Shown piece by piece: positions 15,729-24,806 of a stretch of 64,000 bases of DNA (the first letter of the stretch is position 1; every line of letters begins with the position of its first letter). The stretch comes from Azospirillum canadense (GTDB lineage: Bacteria; Pseudomonadota; Alphaproteobacteria; Azospirillales; Azospirillaceae), in assembly GCF_025961225.1 (NCBI RefSeq), contig NZ_JAOQNG010000001.1, forward strand, positions 2,158,501 to 2,222,500, in the 5' to 3' direction. Both the position numbers and the translations under genes were made by a program. The notes under the pieces are model-generated. The model had not been told where the DNA came from, made no database searches, and worked only from the letters and a program-made list of their open reading frames with translations.

Positions 15729-16013
15729 ATGGCCGAGTCGCCCCCGGACCGTTCCCGCAACCCGCCGAACATGGAAGCGCAGCGCCTGCGCGACGCCACC
15801 GACAAGGGGCTGACCGGAGACAAGGTGCCGGCCGCCGATCCCGCGGCCTCCCCGCTCGGCACCGATGACGAGGCGGCCGGCACGCGCCCGCCGCCGGAGA
15901 TCGCCACGGACATGGAGGTCCCGGAGGACCAGCGCACCCCGCCCGGCCACGCCAAGGGCGCGGACGCCTTCATGACCGGCGACTACCGTGGCCGGGACAA
16001 GCGGAACGAATAG
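15729..16013 (+). CDS. Small disordered hydrophilic protein
   Basis: This 94-aa, Pro/Asp/Glu/Arg-rich protein (MAESPPDRSRNPPNMEAQRL) has no hydrophobic core, and GAGG lies about 7 nt upstream. The composition suggests an intrinsically disordered, possibly stress-related protein. No family is recognised. Confidence 0.6.
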   Translation: MAESPPDRSRNPPNMEAQRLRDATDKGLTGDKVPAADPAASPLGTDDEAAGTRPPPEIATDMEVPEDQRTPPGHAKGADAFMTGDYRGRDKRNE

Positions 16014-16050
16014 CCGCCCGCCGCTCCCCACAAACCGCGCCCACAAACGA

Positions 16051-16080
16051 AAAAATCCCTCTCCCCAGGCGGGGAGAGGG
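16051..16080 (-). terminator. Intrinsic terminator for the polysaccharide export gene
   Basis: A 10-bp stem (16057-16066 / 16071-16080, CCCTCTCCCC with GGGGAGAGGG) has the loop AGGC. On the minus strand it is followed by ATTTTT. It lies 70 bp downstream of the stop at 16151. Confidence 0.8.
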
Positions 16081-16150
16081 AGGCGTCGTTCCGCTGCTGC
16101 CGGCGGATGGGCCTGGAACGGGCCCTGGAAAGAGCCCGGGACCAGAAGGA

Positions 16151-16720
16151 TCAGAAATACCGTTCCGGAACGCGCAGCACGTCGTCCGGCATCACCTGCG
16201 TGGTGATCGGAGCCTTGCGCAGTTCCTTCTTCGGGTCGGCGCCGCGGGTGATCAGCACGTAGTCTTCCTTGGCGCGGTAGGTGTAGCCACCGGCCATGGC
16301 GACCGCGGCCATGGCGGTCATTCCGTTCACATACTGGTACTGGCCGGGGTTGCGCACCTCGCCCAGAATGAAGAAGGGACGGTGGTTCAGCACCTCGACG
16401 CTGACCTTGGCGTCCTTGACGTAGCCTTGCGACAGGCGCTTGGCGATGTCGGACTCCAGTTCGCGGGTCGTGTGGTTCTTGGCCGGCACCTCGCCGATCA
16501 GCGGCATGGCCACCTTGCCGGAACCGTCGACGCGGAATTCGCCGGACAGCTGCTCCTCGCCGAACACGATGACGCGCAGCGCGTCGCCGGAGCCCAGACG
16601 GTAATCCGTCATCTGGCCGACATCGGCCGTCTCAAGGGGCGCATCCACACCGGAGCAGGCGGCCATGGCGACCGCGATCGCGGTCAACCCGAGCGCGCGG
16701 AACACGTGACGTCGTTTCAT
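16151..16720 (-). CDS. Polysaccharide export outer-membrane lipoprotein (Wza/OPX family)
   Basis: The 189-aa protein has a lipoprotein signal ending MAACSGVD (lipobox Cys ~22). A Poly_export domain (DYRLGSGDALRVIVFGEEQL...) and an SLBB domain (FILGEVRNPGQYQYVNGM) follow. It is a short OPX protein lacking the C-terminal barrel helix of E. coli Wza. It should help exopolysaccharide cross the periplasm and outer membrane. The next gene upstream is an outer-membrane barrel that could supply the pore. No polymerase or glycosyltransferase genes are adjacent. Confidence 0.9.
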   Translation of the reverse strand: MKRRHVFRALGLTAIAVAMAACSGVDAPLETADVGQMTDYRLGSGDALRVIVFGEEQLSGEFRVDGSGKVAMPLIGEVPAKNHTTRELESDIAKRLSQGYVKDAKVSVEVLNHRPFFILGEVRNPGQYQYVNGMTAMAAVAMAGGYTYRAKEDYVLITRGADPKKELRKAPITTQVMPDDVLRVPERYF

Positions 16721-16895
16721 CCCTTACCCTTCCCTGGCTCGTGGGGACATCGGGGCGCGTCTGTCCTGGTGGACAGTCCGGCCCCTGTGCGGTCTCGGAG
16801 GGAGACTAGCAACTCGCACGCGCTTGGGAAAAAGTGGAGAGGAAGTAACGCCAACGGAGGAAAAGGATTCGCGCCACCGTATAGGCCGGAATACG

Positions 16896-16930
16896 AAAAG
16901 GGCGTCGGCCGGTCGGCCAACGCCCTTTTT
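16896..16930 (-). terminator. Terminator hairpin, bidirectional
   Basis: The stem GGGCGT/ACGCCC (16900-16905 / 16920-16925) is extended by GGCC/GGCC. It is flanked by AAAA on the left and TTTTT on the right, so it can terminate leftward transcription from the barrel gene (stop at 16961). It could also terminate rightward transcripts. Confidence 0.75.
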
Positions 16931-16960
16931 GCAGAGCTCTCCTAAGTCCAGGCCGGTTGG

Positions 16961-18253
16961 TTACAACTGGGCGCCGACGCGGAGATAGACCAGGTTGTCG
17001 GAGTAATCGAAGCCGCTGAGGTTCGAGCTACGCTTTTCGTAAGTGTAGCCGCCGTTCAGGTACAGATAACGGTTCAACTGGTAGCTGGCACCGGCGCCGG
17101 CCGTGTAGACGTTGTCGGTGCGGTCCACGCCGTTGAAGTCGTCCTGGCGGTACTGGAGCCGGGCGTTCAGCAGCAGGGTGCGCAGCAGTTCGTGGTCCGC
17201 GCCGAGCGCGATGACGGTGCGGTTGTAGCTCGACGCCTGCTGGCCGCTCTGGGTGAAGGTCGTCTCGCGAACCTGGCGGCTGATGGAGGCGGTCACGGTG
17301 GTCAGCTGGGTGACCGTCCAGTTCAGCCGGCCGCCGATGGCCAGGCCGCTGAAGTCCTTCAGCGACGGATCGTCGTACTTCTTGCTGAGATAGCCGGCGT
17401 AGATCTCGCCGGTGATCAGGCCCGTCAGGTCGTTCGACAGACCGGCGACGACCTCGTAGCCGTCCGAGTCGCGCCGGATGCCGCCGAAGTCCGGGCTGAT
17501 CCGGTAGCGGGTCCAGGAGTAGGTGCCCTGGACGAAGGCCTCGTAGCCCTCGATGAACTCATAGCCCACGCGGCCGGTGGCGGCGTAATCCCAGCGGTCG
17601 CGGTCCTCCTGCGACTCCTTGGTGCCGTTGGTGAGCTTCGCGTCCTCGTAGGAGGTGTAGTGCGCGAGGCCCGACAGGCGGAAGCGCAGGCGGTTGAGGC
17701 GCTGGTTGTAGGCCACGTCGGCGCCGGTGGTGTAGTAGTTCACCGGCTCCGAGAAGCGCGACTGGCCCGCCGTCGTCTGGATGTCCGGGTCGGACCGGCC
17801 CTCGTGGTCGCGGCGGTTGAAGATCAGGCCGCTGATCGAGGAGTCGCGGGAGATGTCGTATCGCCCGTCCGTCTGGACGCGGTAGTCCTGATAATTCTCG
17901 CTGCTGTAGTCGAAATAGTTGCCGAAGCTGCCGCCGGCCGAGAAGTTCAGCGCGTGATTGTTGAAATCAGACCGGACGTCGACGCGCGGCTGGGTCACCC
18001 AGATCGCGTCGCTCTTGGTGTTGTTCTCCGTCGCGAAGACGTTGCTTTCATAGGTCACGCCGGTTTCCAGGCGTGGCAGGACGCGGAACGAGCCGAGGCG
18101 GATGCCGAGCTGTTCGACCTCCGGCCGGCGGCGCTCCAGCACGGTCTCGCCGCGCTGCAGTTCCTGGGCGTTCACGGGCTTGGACGCCGGCAGCGTCGTC
18201 AGGACGGTCGACGCGAGGGCGAGGGCGAGGAAGGACAGGGAACTGGGCTTCAT
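16961..18253 (-). CDS. Outer-membrane beta-barrel protein, exopolysaccharide-associated
   Basis: This 430-aa protein has a signal peptide (MKPSSLSFLALALASTVLTTLPAS) and a 60-residue periplasmic segment. Many amphipathic strands follow, ending in the outer-membrane signature YLRVGAQL. The pattern fits the BBP2-type putative porin found with exopolysaccharide export genes. It lies directly upstream of the OPX lipoprotein in the same orientation but with its own terminator. A role as polysaccharide secretion or anchoring pore is inferred. Confidence 0.82.
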   Translation of the reverse strand: MKPSSLSFLALALASTVLTTLPASKPVNAQELQRGETVLERRRPEVEQLGIRLGSFRVLPRLETGVTYESNVFATENNTKSDAIWVTQPRVDVRSDFNNHALNFSAGGSFGNYFDYSSENYQDYRVQTDGRYDISRDSSISGLIFNRRDHEGRSDPDIQTTAGQSRFSEPVNYYTTGADVAYNQRLNRLRFRLSGLAHYTSYEDAKLTNGTKESQEDRDRWDYAATGRVGYEFIEGYEAFVQGTYSWTRYRISPDFGGIRRDSDGYEVVAGLSNDLTGLITGEIYAGYLSKKYDDPSLKDFSGLAIGGRLNWTVTQLTTVTASISRQVRETTFTQSGQQASSYNRTVIALGADHELLRTLLLNARLQYRQDDFNGVDRTDNVYTAGAGASYQLNRYLYLNGGYTYEKRSSNLSGFDYSDNLVYLRVGAQL

Positions 18254-18289
18254 GGGTCACCGCGCTAGGCTGAAATCAGTGGCACGTAT

Positions 18290-18338
18290 CGGTCGGCCGG
18301 CCGAATGGCCGGAAAACGGTCGGAGGCCGAATGGCCGG
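18290..18338. repeat. Imperfect tandem repeat upstream of the barrel gene
   Basis: CGGTCGG...GGCCGAATGGCCGG occurs at 18290-18312 and 18317-18338 (23 and 22 nt). They share a perfect 14-bp block. They lie 37-85 bp upstream of the barrel start and could be an operator. The rest of 18339-18600 has no evident gene. Confidence 0.6.
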
Positions 18339-18615
18339 GTTACTCTGCAATCGCCGCTCCAGCAGAAGCGGGCAGTCGCTGCAAAGACAACTCATACCGT
18401 GATGTCAATGCAACAGTGAAGCCGACCACGTGCGGTTTTTGCGCGTTTGTGTGCTGTTGGCGCAACAAGACTTGCGTCAGACGCGCGGACTATTGCTTTG
18501 CACGCCAATGCTTACATCAAACGTCATACGACCGGGAACGGCGCAAGGCGGGGGAACCGTCCCGGCGTCCTTCCGTTCAGCAGGGGTTTAGTCCGCAGGA
18601 CAGGAGACACGCCAC

Positions 18616-18789
18616 ATGACGAAGCGGATCGACACGCCTCCGCCGCCGAAGTCGCCCACCCACCCCAGCGACGACCGGATGCCCCCCTACACGCCCGGCA
18701 GCGTGCCCCCGCCCGAAGGAGACGTCCCGCAATCGGATCGCGAAAAGACTCCGCCGCCCAATACATACCCGCCTAAGCAGAATCCCTAA
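18616..18789 (+). CDS. Small proline-rich hypothetical protein
   Basis: This is a 57-codon frame with ATG 18616 preceded by AGGAGA (9-nt spacing). The product (MTKRIDTPPPPKSPTHPSDD...) is Pro/Asp/Lys-rich with no hydrophobic stretch. Composition and codon use are protein-like and resemble the disordered protein at 15729. The function is unknown. Confidence 0.55.
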   Translation: MTKRIDTPPPPKSPTHPSDDRMPPYTPGSVPPPEGDVPQSDREKTPPPNTYPPKQNP

Positions 18790-19121
18790 TTGAATCCCGG
18801 GCAATCGGTTTGGTAACACCAACCTAAGACGTTCGGCTGAAAAGACCGCCGCAAGGGCACAACGTCGACTGTTTGGACCCTACACCGTTTTTTGGTAACG
18901 AATGCTTTAGGTTATTAAAAGGTGAAGAATCCAAGACTGTGGCCCTATGCCGCAGAAACAAACGTTGCCCGTGAAGAATTGCGTACATAGGCTTCTCTGC
19001 GGAGCACGCTCGCATTTGGCATACATTTGAGGTTTCACCTCGAATTGACGCCTTGGCCCGAAAAGACGCCCGCACGCGCCGCTCCGCAGCCCCTCCGCTG
19101 GTCCCGTTCCACGGGACGGCC
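18790..19121. other. 332-bp intergenic region upstream of the MarR gene
   Basis: It is less GC-rich than its surroundings (GGTAACACCAACC..., AGGTTATTAAAAGGTG). It contains no convincing ORF, repeat or RNA hairpin. It presumably holds the promoter of the MarR-family gene. Confidence 0.5.
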
Positions 19122-19583
19122 ATGCAAAGCTCGTGTGCGCACATGGATCACATCGCCCAAACAGCACCTGACGAATACTTACTCACCGAACAGGTGCACT
19201 ATCGCCTTCGCCGGGCTCATCAGCGCGCTTCCTCCATCTTCATGGACGTCATCGGCGACGCACAGCTCACCCCGACCCAATGGGCGGCCCTGGTGACGCT
19301 GCGGACCGAAGGCGCACTTTCGCAAAACCAGCTCGGGCGCTTCACCTTCATGGATCCGGCGACCACCCAGGGCGTCATCCTGCGCCTTGTGGAACGCAAC
19401 CTGGTGGAGCGTCATCCCGATCCCCAGGACCGGCGGCGCACCAGCGTGCGCCTGACGCGGCCCGGCCAGACGTTGGTCGGCACGCTGCTCGCCAACGCGA
19501 TGCAGGCCCACGACCGGACGCTGGAGCCGCTGTCGGCGGACGAGCAGGCGACCTTCCTGTCGCTCCTGTCCCGGCTGATGTGA
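19122..19583 (+). CDS. MarR-family transcriptional regulator
   Basis: This ~153-aa protein has a winged helix-turn-helix: LTPTQWAALVTLRTEGALSQ, NQLGRFTFMDPATTQGVI and the wing DPQDRRRTSVRLT. ATG 19122 is used; ATG 19143 is an alternative and neither has a strong ribosome binding site. It sits 218 bp upstream of an ABC uptake operon on the same strand and is a candidate local regulator of it, possibly responding to an aromatic or amino-acid-like ligand. Confidence 0.88.
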   Translation: MQSSCAHMDHIAQTAPDEYLLTEQVHYRLRRAHQRASSIFMDVIGDAQLTPTQWAALVTLRTEGALSQNQLGRFTFMDPATTQGVILRLVERNLVERHPDPQDRRRTSVRLTRPGQTLVGTLLANAMQAHDRTLEPLSADEQATFLSLLSRLM

Positions 19584-19801
19584 CGGTGCCCTGATGGCGC
19601 CGGAGACGGTTGGACGGGACCAAACCCGGTAAAGCGGTTTGGGCGTTGCGATGCAACGGAACGGTGACTTTTGCGGTGGGTTTGCTATGAACGCAGCCAT
19701 CGCGTTCACGCGGCCACCGCGGTGGTTCTCCCTCGCAGGGGTTTCCGTTGCACAGGGTTGCGCCGCCGAATCCGCCAACCGCGCCGGGGTATCGCAGGAC
19801 C

Positions 19802-21019
19802 ATGAACCGCCGCCACACCCTTCTGCTGCTGGGCGCCGCCGCCCTTTTCGCCGCCACCCAGCCTGTCGCCTCATACGCCCAGACATCCGGGGAGCCGATT
19901 CGCGTCGGCGAGGTGAACAGCTACACCGGCCTGCCGGCCTTCACCATCCCCTACCGCCAGGGCTGGCAGCTTGCGGTGGAGGAGGTCAATGGCGCCGGCG
20001 GCCTGCTGGGCGGGCGCAAGCTGGAGGTCGTCTCCCGCGATGACGCCGGAAAGCCGGACGACGCCGTCCGTGTCGCCCAGGAGATGGTCAGCAACGAGAA
20101 GGTGGCGCTGCTGGCCGGCACCTACTTCTCGCACGTCGGGCTGGCGGTCGCGGATTTCGCGGCGCGCAACAAGGTCCCCTTTGTCGCGGCGGAGCCGCTG
20201 ACCGACGCCATCACCTGGACCAAGGGCAACCGCTACACCTTCCGCCTGCGCCCCAGCACCTACATGCAGGCGGCCATGCTGGTGGAGGAAGCGGCCAAGC
20301 TGCCGGCCAAGCGCTGGGCCACCGTGGCGCCCAACTACGAATACGGCCAGTCGGCGGTGTCCTGGTTCAAGCAGCTGCTGCAGGAAAAGCGCCCGGACGT
20401 GGAGTTCGTGGCGGAGCAGTGGCCGGTCCAGGGCAAGCTGGAGGCCGGGCCGACGGTGCAGGCGCTGGCCGCCGCCAAGCCGGACGCGATCTTCAACGTC
20501 ACCTTCGGTGCCGACCTCGCCAAGTTCGTGCGCGAGGGCGATGGCCGCGGCCTGTTCCGCAACCGCCCCGTGGTCAGCCTGCTGACCGGCGAGCCGGAGT
20601 ATCTGGAGCCGATGAAGGACGAGGCGCCGGAGGGATGGATCGTCACCGGCTATCCCTGGGACCAGATCGACACGCCGGAGCACAAGGCCTTCCGCGACGC
20701 CTACCAAGCCCGCTTCAAGGAGCCGCCGCGCCAGGGCTCGGTCGTCGGCTACACCACCTTCAAGGCGATCGCCGCCGCCATCGACAAGGCGGGTTCCACC
20801 GATCCGGAAAAGATCGTGGACGCGCTGTCCGGCCTCCAGGTGACCAGCCCCTTCGGCCCGGTGACCTTCCGTGCGCTCGACCACCAAGCGACCATGGGCG
20901 CCTATGTCGGCAAGACGACCGTCAAGGACGGCCGCGGCACGATGAAGGACTGGCACTACGCCGACGGCGCCAAGTACCTCCCCTCCGACGAGGCCGTGGC
21001 CAAGCTTCGGGCGGAGTGA
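19802..21019 (+). CDS. ABC transporter periplasmic binding protein, branched-chain amino acid type
   Basis: This 405-aa protein has a signal peptide (MNRRHTLLLLGAAALFAAT..., cleavage near SYAQT). The periplasmic binding protein type 1 fold follows (IRVGEVNSYTGLPAFTIPYRQ). The family covers LivJ-like proteins that bind amino acids, amides or aromatic acids. It is the first gene of a four-gene unit with permease and two ATPases. The ligand cannot be read from sequence. Confidence 0.9.
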   Translation: MNRRHTLLLLGAAALFAATQPVASYAQTSGEPIRVGEVNSYTGLPAFTIPYRQGWQLAVEEVNGAGGLLGGRKLEVVSRDDAGKPDDAVRVAQEMVSNEKVALLAGTYFSHVGLAVADFAARNKVPFVAAEPLTDAITWTKGNRYTFRLRPSTYMQAAMLVEEAAKLPAKRWATVAPNYEYGQSAVSWFKQLLQEKRPDVEFVAEQWPVQGKLEAGPTVQALAAAKPDAIFNVTFGADLAKFVREGDGRGLFRNRPVVSLLTGEPEYLEPMKDEAPEGWIVTGYPWDQIDTPEHKAFRDAYQARFKEPPRQGSVVGYTTFKAIAAAIDKAGSTDPEKIVDALSGLQVTSPFGPVTFRALDHQATMGAYVGKTTVKDGRGTMKDWHYADGAKYLPSDEAVAKLRAE

Positions 21020-21040
21020 GTGGACGAGTCCTGGCGTTGG

Positions 21041-21135
21041 GCCCCCACCCTAACCCTCCCCCACCTTCGGCGAGGGAGGGAACTCCGCCACTCCCACGCT
21101 CAACCCCTCCCCCTGCGAAGTGGGGGGAGGTCGGG
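21041..21135. repeat. C/G-tract dispersed repeat
   Basis: The sequence CCCCCACCCTAACCCTCCCCC, followed by GAGGGAGGG and a CCCCTCCCCCTGCG ... GGGGGGAGG block, lies in the 163-bp gap between binding protein and permease. It resembles the element at 39593-39746, which also sits beside an ABC binding-protein gene. It could form a hairpin that lowers readthrough to the permease. Confidence 0.6.
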
Positions 21136-21182
21136 AGGGAGGCCCGGTGCGAGCACGCCCCCAACCATGGCGCGGCCCTGAC

Positions 21183-23024
21183 ATGTCCTTCTACCTCGTC
21201 CAGTTCCTGAGCGGCCTTGCGACGGCGGCGACGCTGTTCCTGGTGTCGTCGGGGCTGACCATCGTGTTCGGCGTGACGCGGATCGTGAATTTCGCGCACG
21301 GTTCCTTCTACATGCTCGGCGCCTACATCGGCTGGAGCCTGATCGAGCGCTGGGGCACCACCCCGATGGGCTTCTGGGGCGGCGTCGCGCTCGCCTCCCT
21401 CGCGGTGGGGCTGCTCGGCGCGCTGATGGAGGTCGGGCTGCTGCGCCGGCTCTACCGCTCGCCGGAGCTGTTCCAGCTGCTCGCCACCTTCGGCGTCGTG
21501 CTGATCGTGCAGGACGTGGCGTCCGCCGCCTGGGGGGCGGAGGATCTGCTCGGCCGCCGCGCGCCCGGTCTGAAGGGCTCCGTCGACATCCTTGACCAGC
21601 CCTTCCCGCTCTACGATCTCGTGCTGATCGGGCTCGGCCCGGTCGTGCTCGGCCTGCTGTGGCTGCTGTTCAACCGCACGCGCTGGGGCACGCTGGTGCG
21701 CGCCGCGACCCAGGACCGCGAGATGGCCTCGGCACTCGGCGTCGATCCGGCCCGGCTGTTCACCGGCGTGCTGTTCCTGGGATCCGCGCTGGCCGGACTC
21801 GGCGGCGCGCTCCAGGTCCCGCGGGAGGCGGTGACCCTGCACATGGACATGGCCATCGTGGTGGAGGCCTTCGTGGTTGTGGTGGTCGGCGGCATGGGCA
21901 GCCTGACCGGCGCCTTCGTCGCCTCCCTACTGATCGGGCAATTGCAGGCCTTCGGCATCCTGATCTTCCCGCAGATCACGCTGGTGCTGGTGTTCCTGTT
22001 CATGGCCGTGGTGCTGGTGCTCCGCCCCTACGGCCTGCTCGGCCGGGCGGAGGACGCGCCGCCGACTGCCGCCAGCACGGGGCCGCCGCTGGTCCTCGCA
22101 TCGGGGCTCGGCCGCTGGGCGCCCGCCCTGCTTTTGGCTGCGCTGGCGCTGGTGCCGCTGGTCGCTGGCGACTACACGCTGATCGTTCTGACGGAGGTGA
22201 TCATCCTGGCGCTGGTGGCGGCCAGCCTGCACCTGCTGATCGGGCTCGGCGGGCTGGTGTCCTTCGGACACGCGGCGTACTTCGGGCTGGGCGCCTACGG
22301 GGCCGCGCTGGCGGTCAAGCATCTGGCCGCGCCGATGCCGCTGGCGCTGGCCGCCGCCCCGCTGCTGGCCGGCGCCGGGGCGCTGCTCGCCGGCTGGTTC
22401 TGCGTGCGGCGGTCGGGGCTGTATTTCGCCATGCTGACCTTGGCCTTCGCGCAGATCGCTTGGTCGGTGGTCTTCCAGTGGTACGGGGTGACTGGCGGCG
22501 ACAACGGCATCCTCGGCGTCTGGCCGCCGGGTTGGGCGTCGGGCAAGGCGGCCTATTACTGGCTGACCCTGGCTCTCGCCGGCGGCACCCTGCTGCTGCT
22601 GCGCCGGGCCGCCTTCGCCCCCTTCGGCTACACGCTGCGCGCCGGGCGCGACTCGGCGCTGCGGGCGGAGGCGGTGGGCATTGACGTGCGCCGGCACCAG
22701 TGGCTGGCCTTCGCGCTCGCCGGGGCCTCGGCCGGGCTGGCCGGCGGGCTCTACGCCTTTTCCAAGGGCAGCGTCTTCCCCACCCTGATGGCCGTCCCGG
22801 TGTCGGTGGACGCGCTGGTGATGGTGCTGATGGGCGGCATCCAGACGCTGAGCGGCCCGGTGGTGGGCGCCGCCGTCTTCCACCTGCTGGAGACCCAAGC
22901 CATGAGCCTGACCGACTGGTGGCGCCTCGGCCTCGGGCTGGTCATCGTCCTGCTGGTGCTGGTCTTTCCGAAAGGCATCGCCGGATTCGCCCGCGACCTT
23001 TGGCTCCGGAGGGTGGACCGTTGA
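21183..23024 (+). CDS. Fused LivH-LivM branched-chain amino acid-type ABC permease
   Basis: In this 613-aa protein, residues ~1-295 are a LivH domain (SSGLTIVFGVTRIVNFAHGS, GMGSLTGAFVAS). Residues ~320-613 are a LivM domain (GLGGLVSFGHAAYFGLGAYG, GGIQTLSGPVVGA). About 16-18 membrane segments are expected. Separate LivH and LivM proteins are the rule; here both are one polypeptide joined by a ~25-residue Ala/Pro linker. The stop overlaps the ATPase start (TTGA). Confidence 0.92.
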   Translation: MSFYLVQFLSGLATAATLFLVSSGLTIVFGVTRIVNFAHGSFYMLGAYIGWSLIERWGTTPMGFWGGVALASLAVGLLGALMEVGLLRRLYRSPELFQLLATFGVVLIVQDVASAAWGAEDLLGRRAPGLKGSVDILDQPFPLYDLVLIGLGPVVLGLLWLLFNRTRWGTLVRAATQDREMASALGVDPARLFTGVLFLGSALAGLGGALQVPREAVTLHMDMAIVVEAFVVVVVGGMGSLTGAFVASLLIGQLQAFGILIFPQITLVLVFLFMAVVLVLRPYGLLGRAEDAPPTAASTGPPLVLASGLGRWAPALLLAALALVPLVAGDYTLIVLTEVIILALVAASLHLLIGLGGLVSFGHAAYFGLGAYGAALAVKHLAAPMPLALAAAPLLAGAGALLAGWFCVRRSGLYFAMLTLAFAQIAWSVVFQWYGVTGGDNGILGVWPPGWASGKAAYYWLTLALAGGTLLLLRRAAFAPFGYTLRAGRDSALRAEAVGIDVRRHQWLAFALAGASAGLAGGLYAFSKGSVFPTLMAVPVSVDALVMVLMGGIQTLSGPVVGAAVFHLLETQAMSLTDWWRLGLGLVIVLLVLVFPKGIAGFARDLWLRRVDR

Positions 23025-23764
23025 GCCTTCTTGTGGTCGAGAACCTGCAACGCGCCTTCGGCGGGGTGAAGGCGGTGCGCGGCGTGTCCTTCGCGCTCGC
23101 CGCCGGGGAGGTGCTGGCGCTGATCGGCCCGAACGGGGCCGGCAAAAGCACCTGTTTCAACCTGCTGAACGGGCAACTCCGCCCCGACGCCGGCACCGTG
23201 CGGCTGGACGGGGTGGATCTGGTCGGGCTGCCGCCACGCCGGATTTGGCGCCTGGGCGTCGGGCGCACCTTCCAGATCACCGCCACCTTCGCCTCCATGA
23301 CAGTGGCGGAGAACGTGCAGATGGTTTTCCTGTCGCGCGCCCACCGCCTGCTTGGCCTGTGGACGCCCGCCGCCGGGGCCTTCCGCGACGAGGCCCTGGC
23401 CTTGCTGGACCGCGTCGGCATGGCCGCGCAGGCCGACCGGCCGTGCGGCGTGCTGGCCTACGGCGACCTAAAGCGGGTGGAGCTGGCGATGGCGCTGGCC
23501 GGCGACCCGAAAATCCTGCTGATGGACGAGCCCACCGCCGGCATGGCGCCGGGCGAGCGGCAGGACCTGATGGCGCTGACATCCTCTCTTGTGCGGGAAC
23601 GCGGGCTCGCCGTGCTGTTCACGGAGCACGACATGGACGTCGTCTTCGGCCACGCCACGCGCATCATCGTGCTCGACCGCGGCCAGCTGATCGCGGAGGG
23701 GCCGCCGGACGCCGTGCGCGCCGACCCGCGCGTGCAGGCCGTTTATCTGGGGAGCCCCGCATGA
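23021..23764 (+). CDS. ABC transporter ATP-binding protein, LivG type
   Basis: This 247-aa protein has Walker A GPNGAGKS, signature LAYGDLKRVELAMAL and Walker B ILLMDEP. The LivG-type insert is GVGRTFQITATFASMTV. TTG 23021 is used as start, with CCGGAGGG 7 nt upstream and overlapping the permease stop. The signature reads AYGDLKR rather than LSGGQ, normal for this subfamily. It pairs with the LivF-type ATPase. Confidence 0.9.
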   Translation: MSLLVVENLQRAFGGVKAVRGVSFALAAGEVLALIGPNGAGKSTCFNLLNGQLRPDAGTVRLDGVDLVGLPPRRIWRLGVGRTFQITATFASMTVAENVQMVFLSRAHRLLGLWTPAAGAFRDEALALLDRVGMAAQADRPCGVLAYGDLKRVELAMALAGDPKILLMDEPTAGMAPGERQDLMALTSSLVRERGLAVLFTEHDMDVVFGHATRIIVLDRGQLIAEGPPDAVRADPRVQAVYLGSPA

Positions 23765-24477
23765 CCGCCGCCCCGCTTCTGACGGTCCGGAACCTCCAGG
23801 CCTGGTACGGCCGCGCGCACATCCTGATGGGCGTCGACCTCCAGGTCGACCGGGGCGAGGTGGTGGCCCTGATGGGCCGCAACGGCGCCGGCAAGACGAC
23901 GACCATGAAGGCGGTCATGGGCCTGCTCGACGCCCGCGCGGGTTCCGTCACCTTCGACGGGCGCGACGTCTCCGCCCTGCCCCCGCACCGGATCGCCCGG
24001 CACGGCCTCGGCTACGTGCCGGAGGACCGGCGCGTCTTCACCGACCTGACCGTCGAGGAAAATCTGGAGGTCGGCCGCCAGCCACCGCGCCCCGGCGCGC
24101 CGGCCTGGACGCCGGAGCGGCTCTACGCCCTTTTCCCCAACCTCGCGGAGATGCGCGGCCGGCGCGGCGGCCGGATGAGCGGCGGCGAACAGCAGATGCT
24201 GACGCTGGCGCGCACGCTGATGGGCAACCCGTCGCTGGTGCTGCTGGACGAGCCGTCGGAGGGGCTGGCCCCGCGCATCGTCCAGCAGATGGCCGAAGCT
24301 GTCCGCACCCTGAAGGCGGAAGGCCTGTCGATCCTGCTGTCGGAACAGAACCTGTCCTTCGCCGGCGCCGTCGCCGACCGCGCCTGCGTCATCGAGAAGG
24401 GCCGCATCCGCTTCGACGGCCCCATGCGGACCCTGCTGGACGACGAGGACGCCCGCCGCGCCTATCTGGCGGTGTGA
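23761..24477 (+). CDS. ABC transporter ATP-binding protein, LivF type
   Basis: This 238-aa protein has Walker A GRNGAGKT, signature MSGGEQQMLTLAR, Walker B LVLLDEPSEGLAP and the LivF motif GYVPEDRRVF. Its ATG overlaps the preceding stop (ATGA). It is the last gene of the operon, and no terminator is seen in the 4 bp to the convergent neighbour. Confidence 0.92.
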   Translation: MTAAPLLTVRNLQAWYGRAHILMGVDLQVDRGEVVALMGRNGAGKTTTMKAVMGLLDARAGSVTFDGRDVSALPPHRIARHGLGYVPEDRRVFTDLTVEENLEVGRQPPRPGAPAWTPERLYALFPNLAEMRGRRGGRMSGGEQQMLTLARTLMGNPSLVLLDEPSEGLAPRIVQQMAEAVRTLKAEGLSILLSEQNLSFAGAVADRACVIEKGRIRFDGPMRTLLDDEDARRAYLAV

Positions 24478-24481
24478 CGGC

Positions 24482-24727
24482 TCACGCCAAAATGTCCAAC
24501 ACCCGCTTGGTGTTGTCGTCGGCGGCCTGCATGACCTTCACGTTGGCGGCGAAATCCACCTGCGCGCTGCTGAGGCTGACGACCACCGCCGGGTCGATGT
24601 TGCCGGCGGTCAGCTGCGCTCCGGCGTCTTCGGCGCGGGCCTGCGCGCCTTGCAAGCCGGCCAGGGCGGAGGCCTGCGGCTCCGGCAGGTTCGGCAAGGA
24701 CGGTACACCGATCGCGCTGATGCCCAT
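24482..24727 (-). CDS. Small protein resembling the flagellar rod protein C-terminus
   Basis: This 81-aa protein (MGISAIGVPSLPNLPEPQAS...) ends in DFAANVKVMQAADDNTKRVLDIL. The ending resembles the C-terminal helix of FlgB/FlgC/FlgE-type proteins (aN.kvm..a..m...lLd). GAGGAG lies about 9 nt upstream. No flagellar genes are near, so it is an orphan. The relation is by pattern only. Confidence 0.6.
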   Translation of the reverse strand: MGISAIGVPSLPNLPEPQASALAGLQGAQARAEDAGAQLTAGNIDPAVVVSLSSAQVDFAANVKVMQAADDNTKRVLDILA

Positions 24728-24806
24728 GGCGGGAAACTCCTCTGGCTCAATCGCCGAGACTAAGCCGGAACCCATGAAGGGTCGATGAATTTCCCACCAA
24801 TGACGG

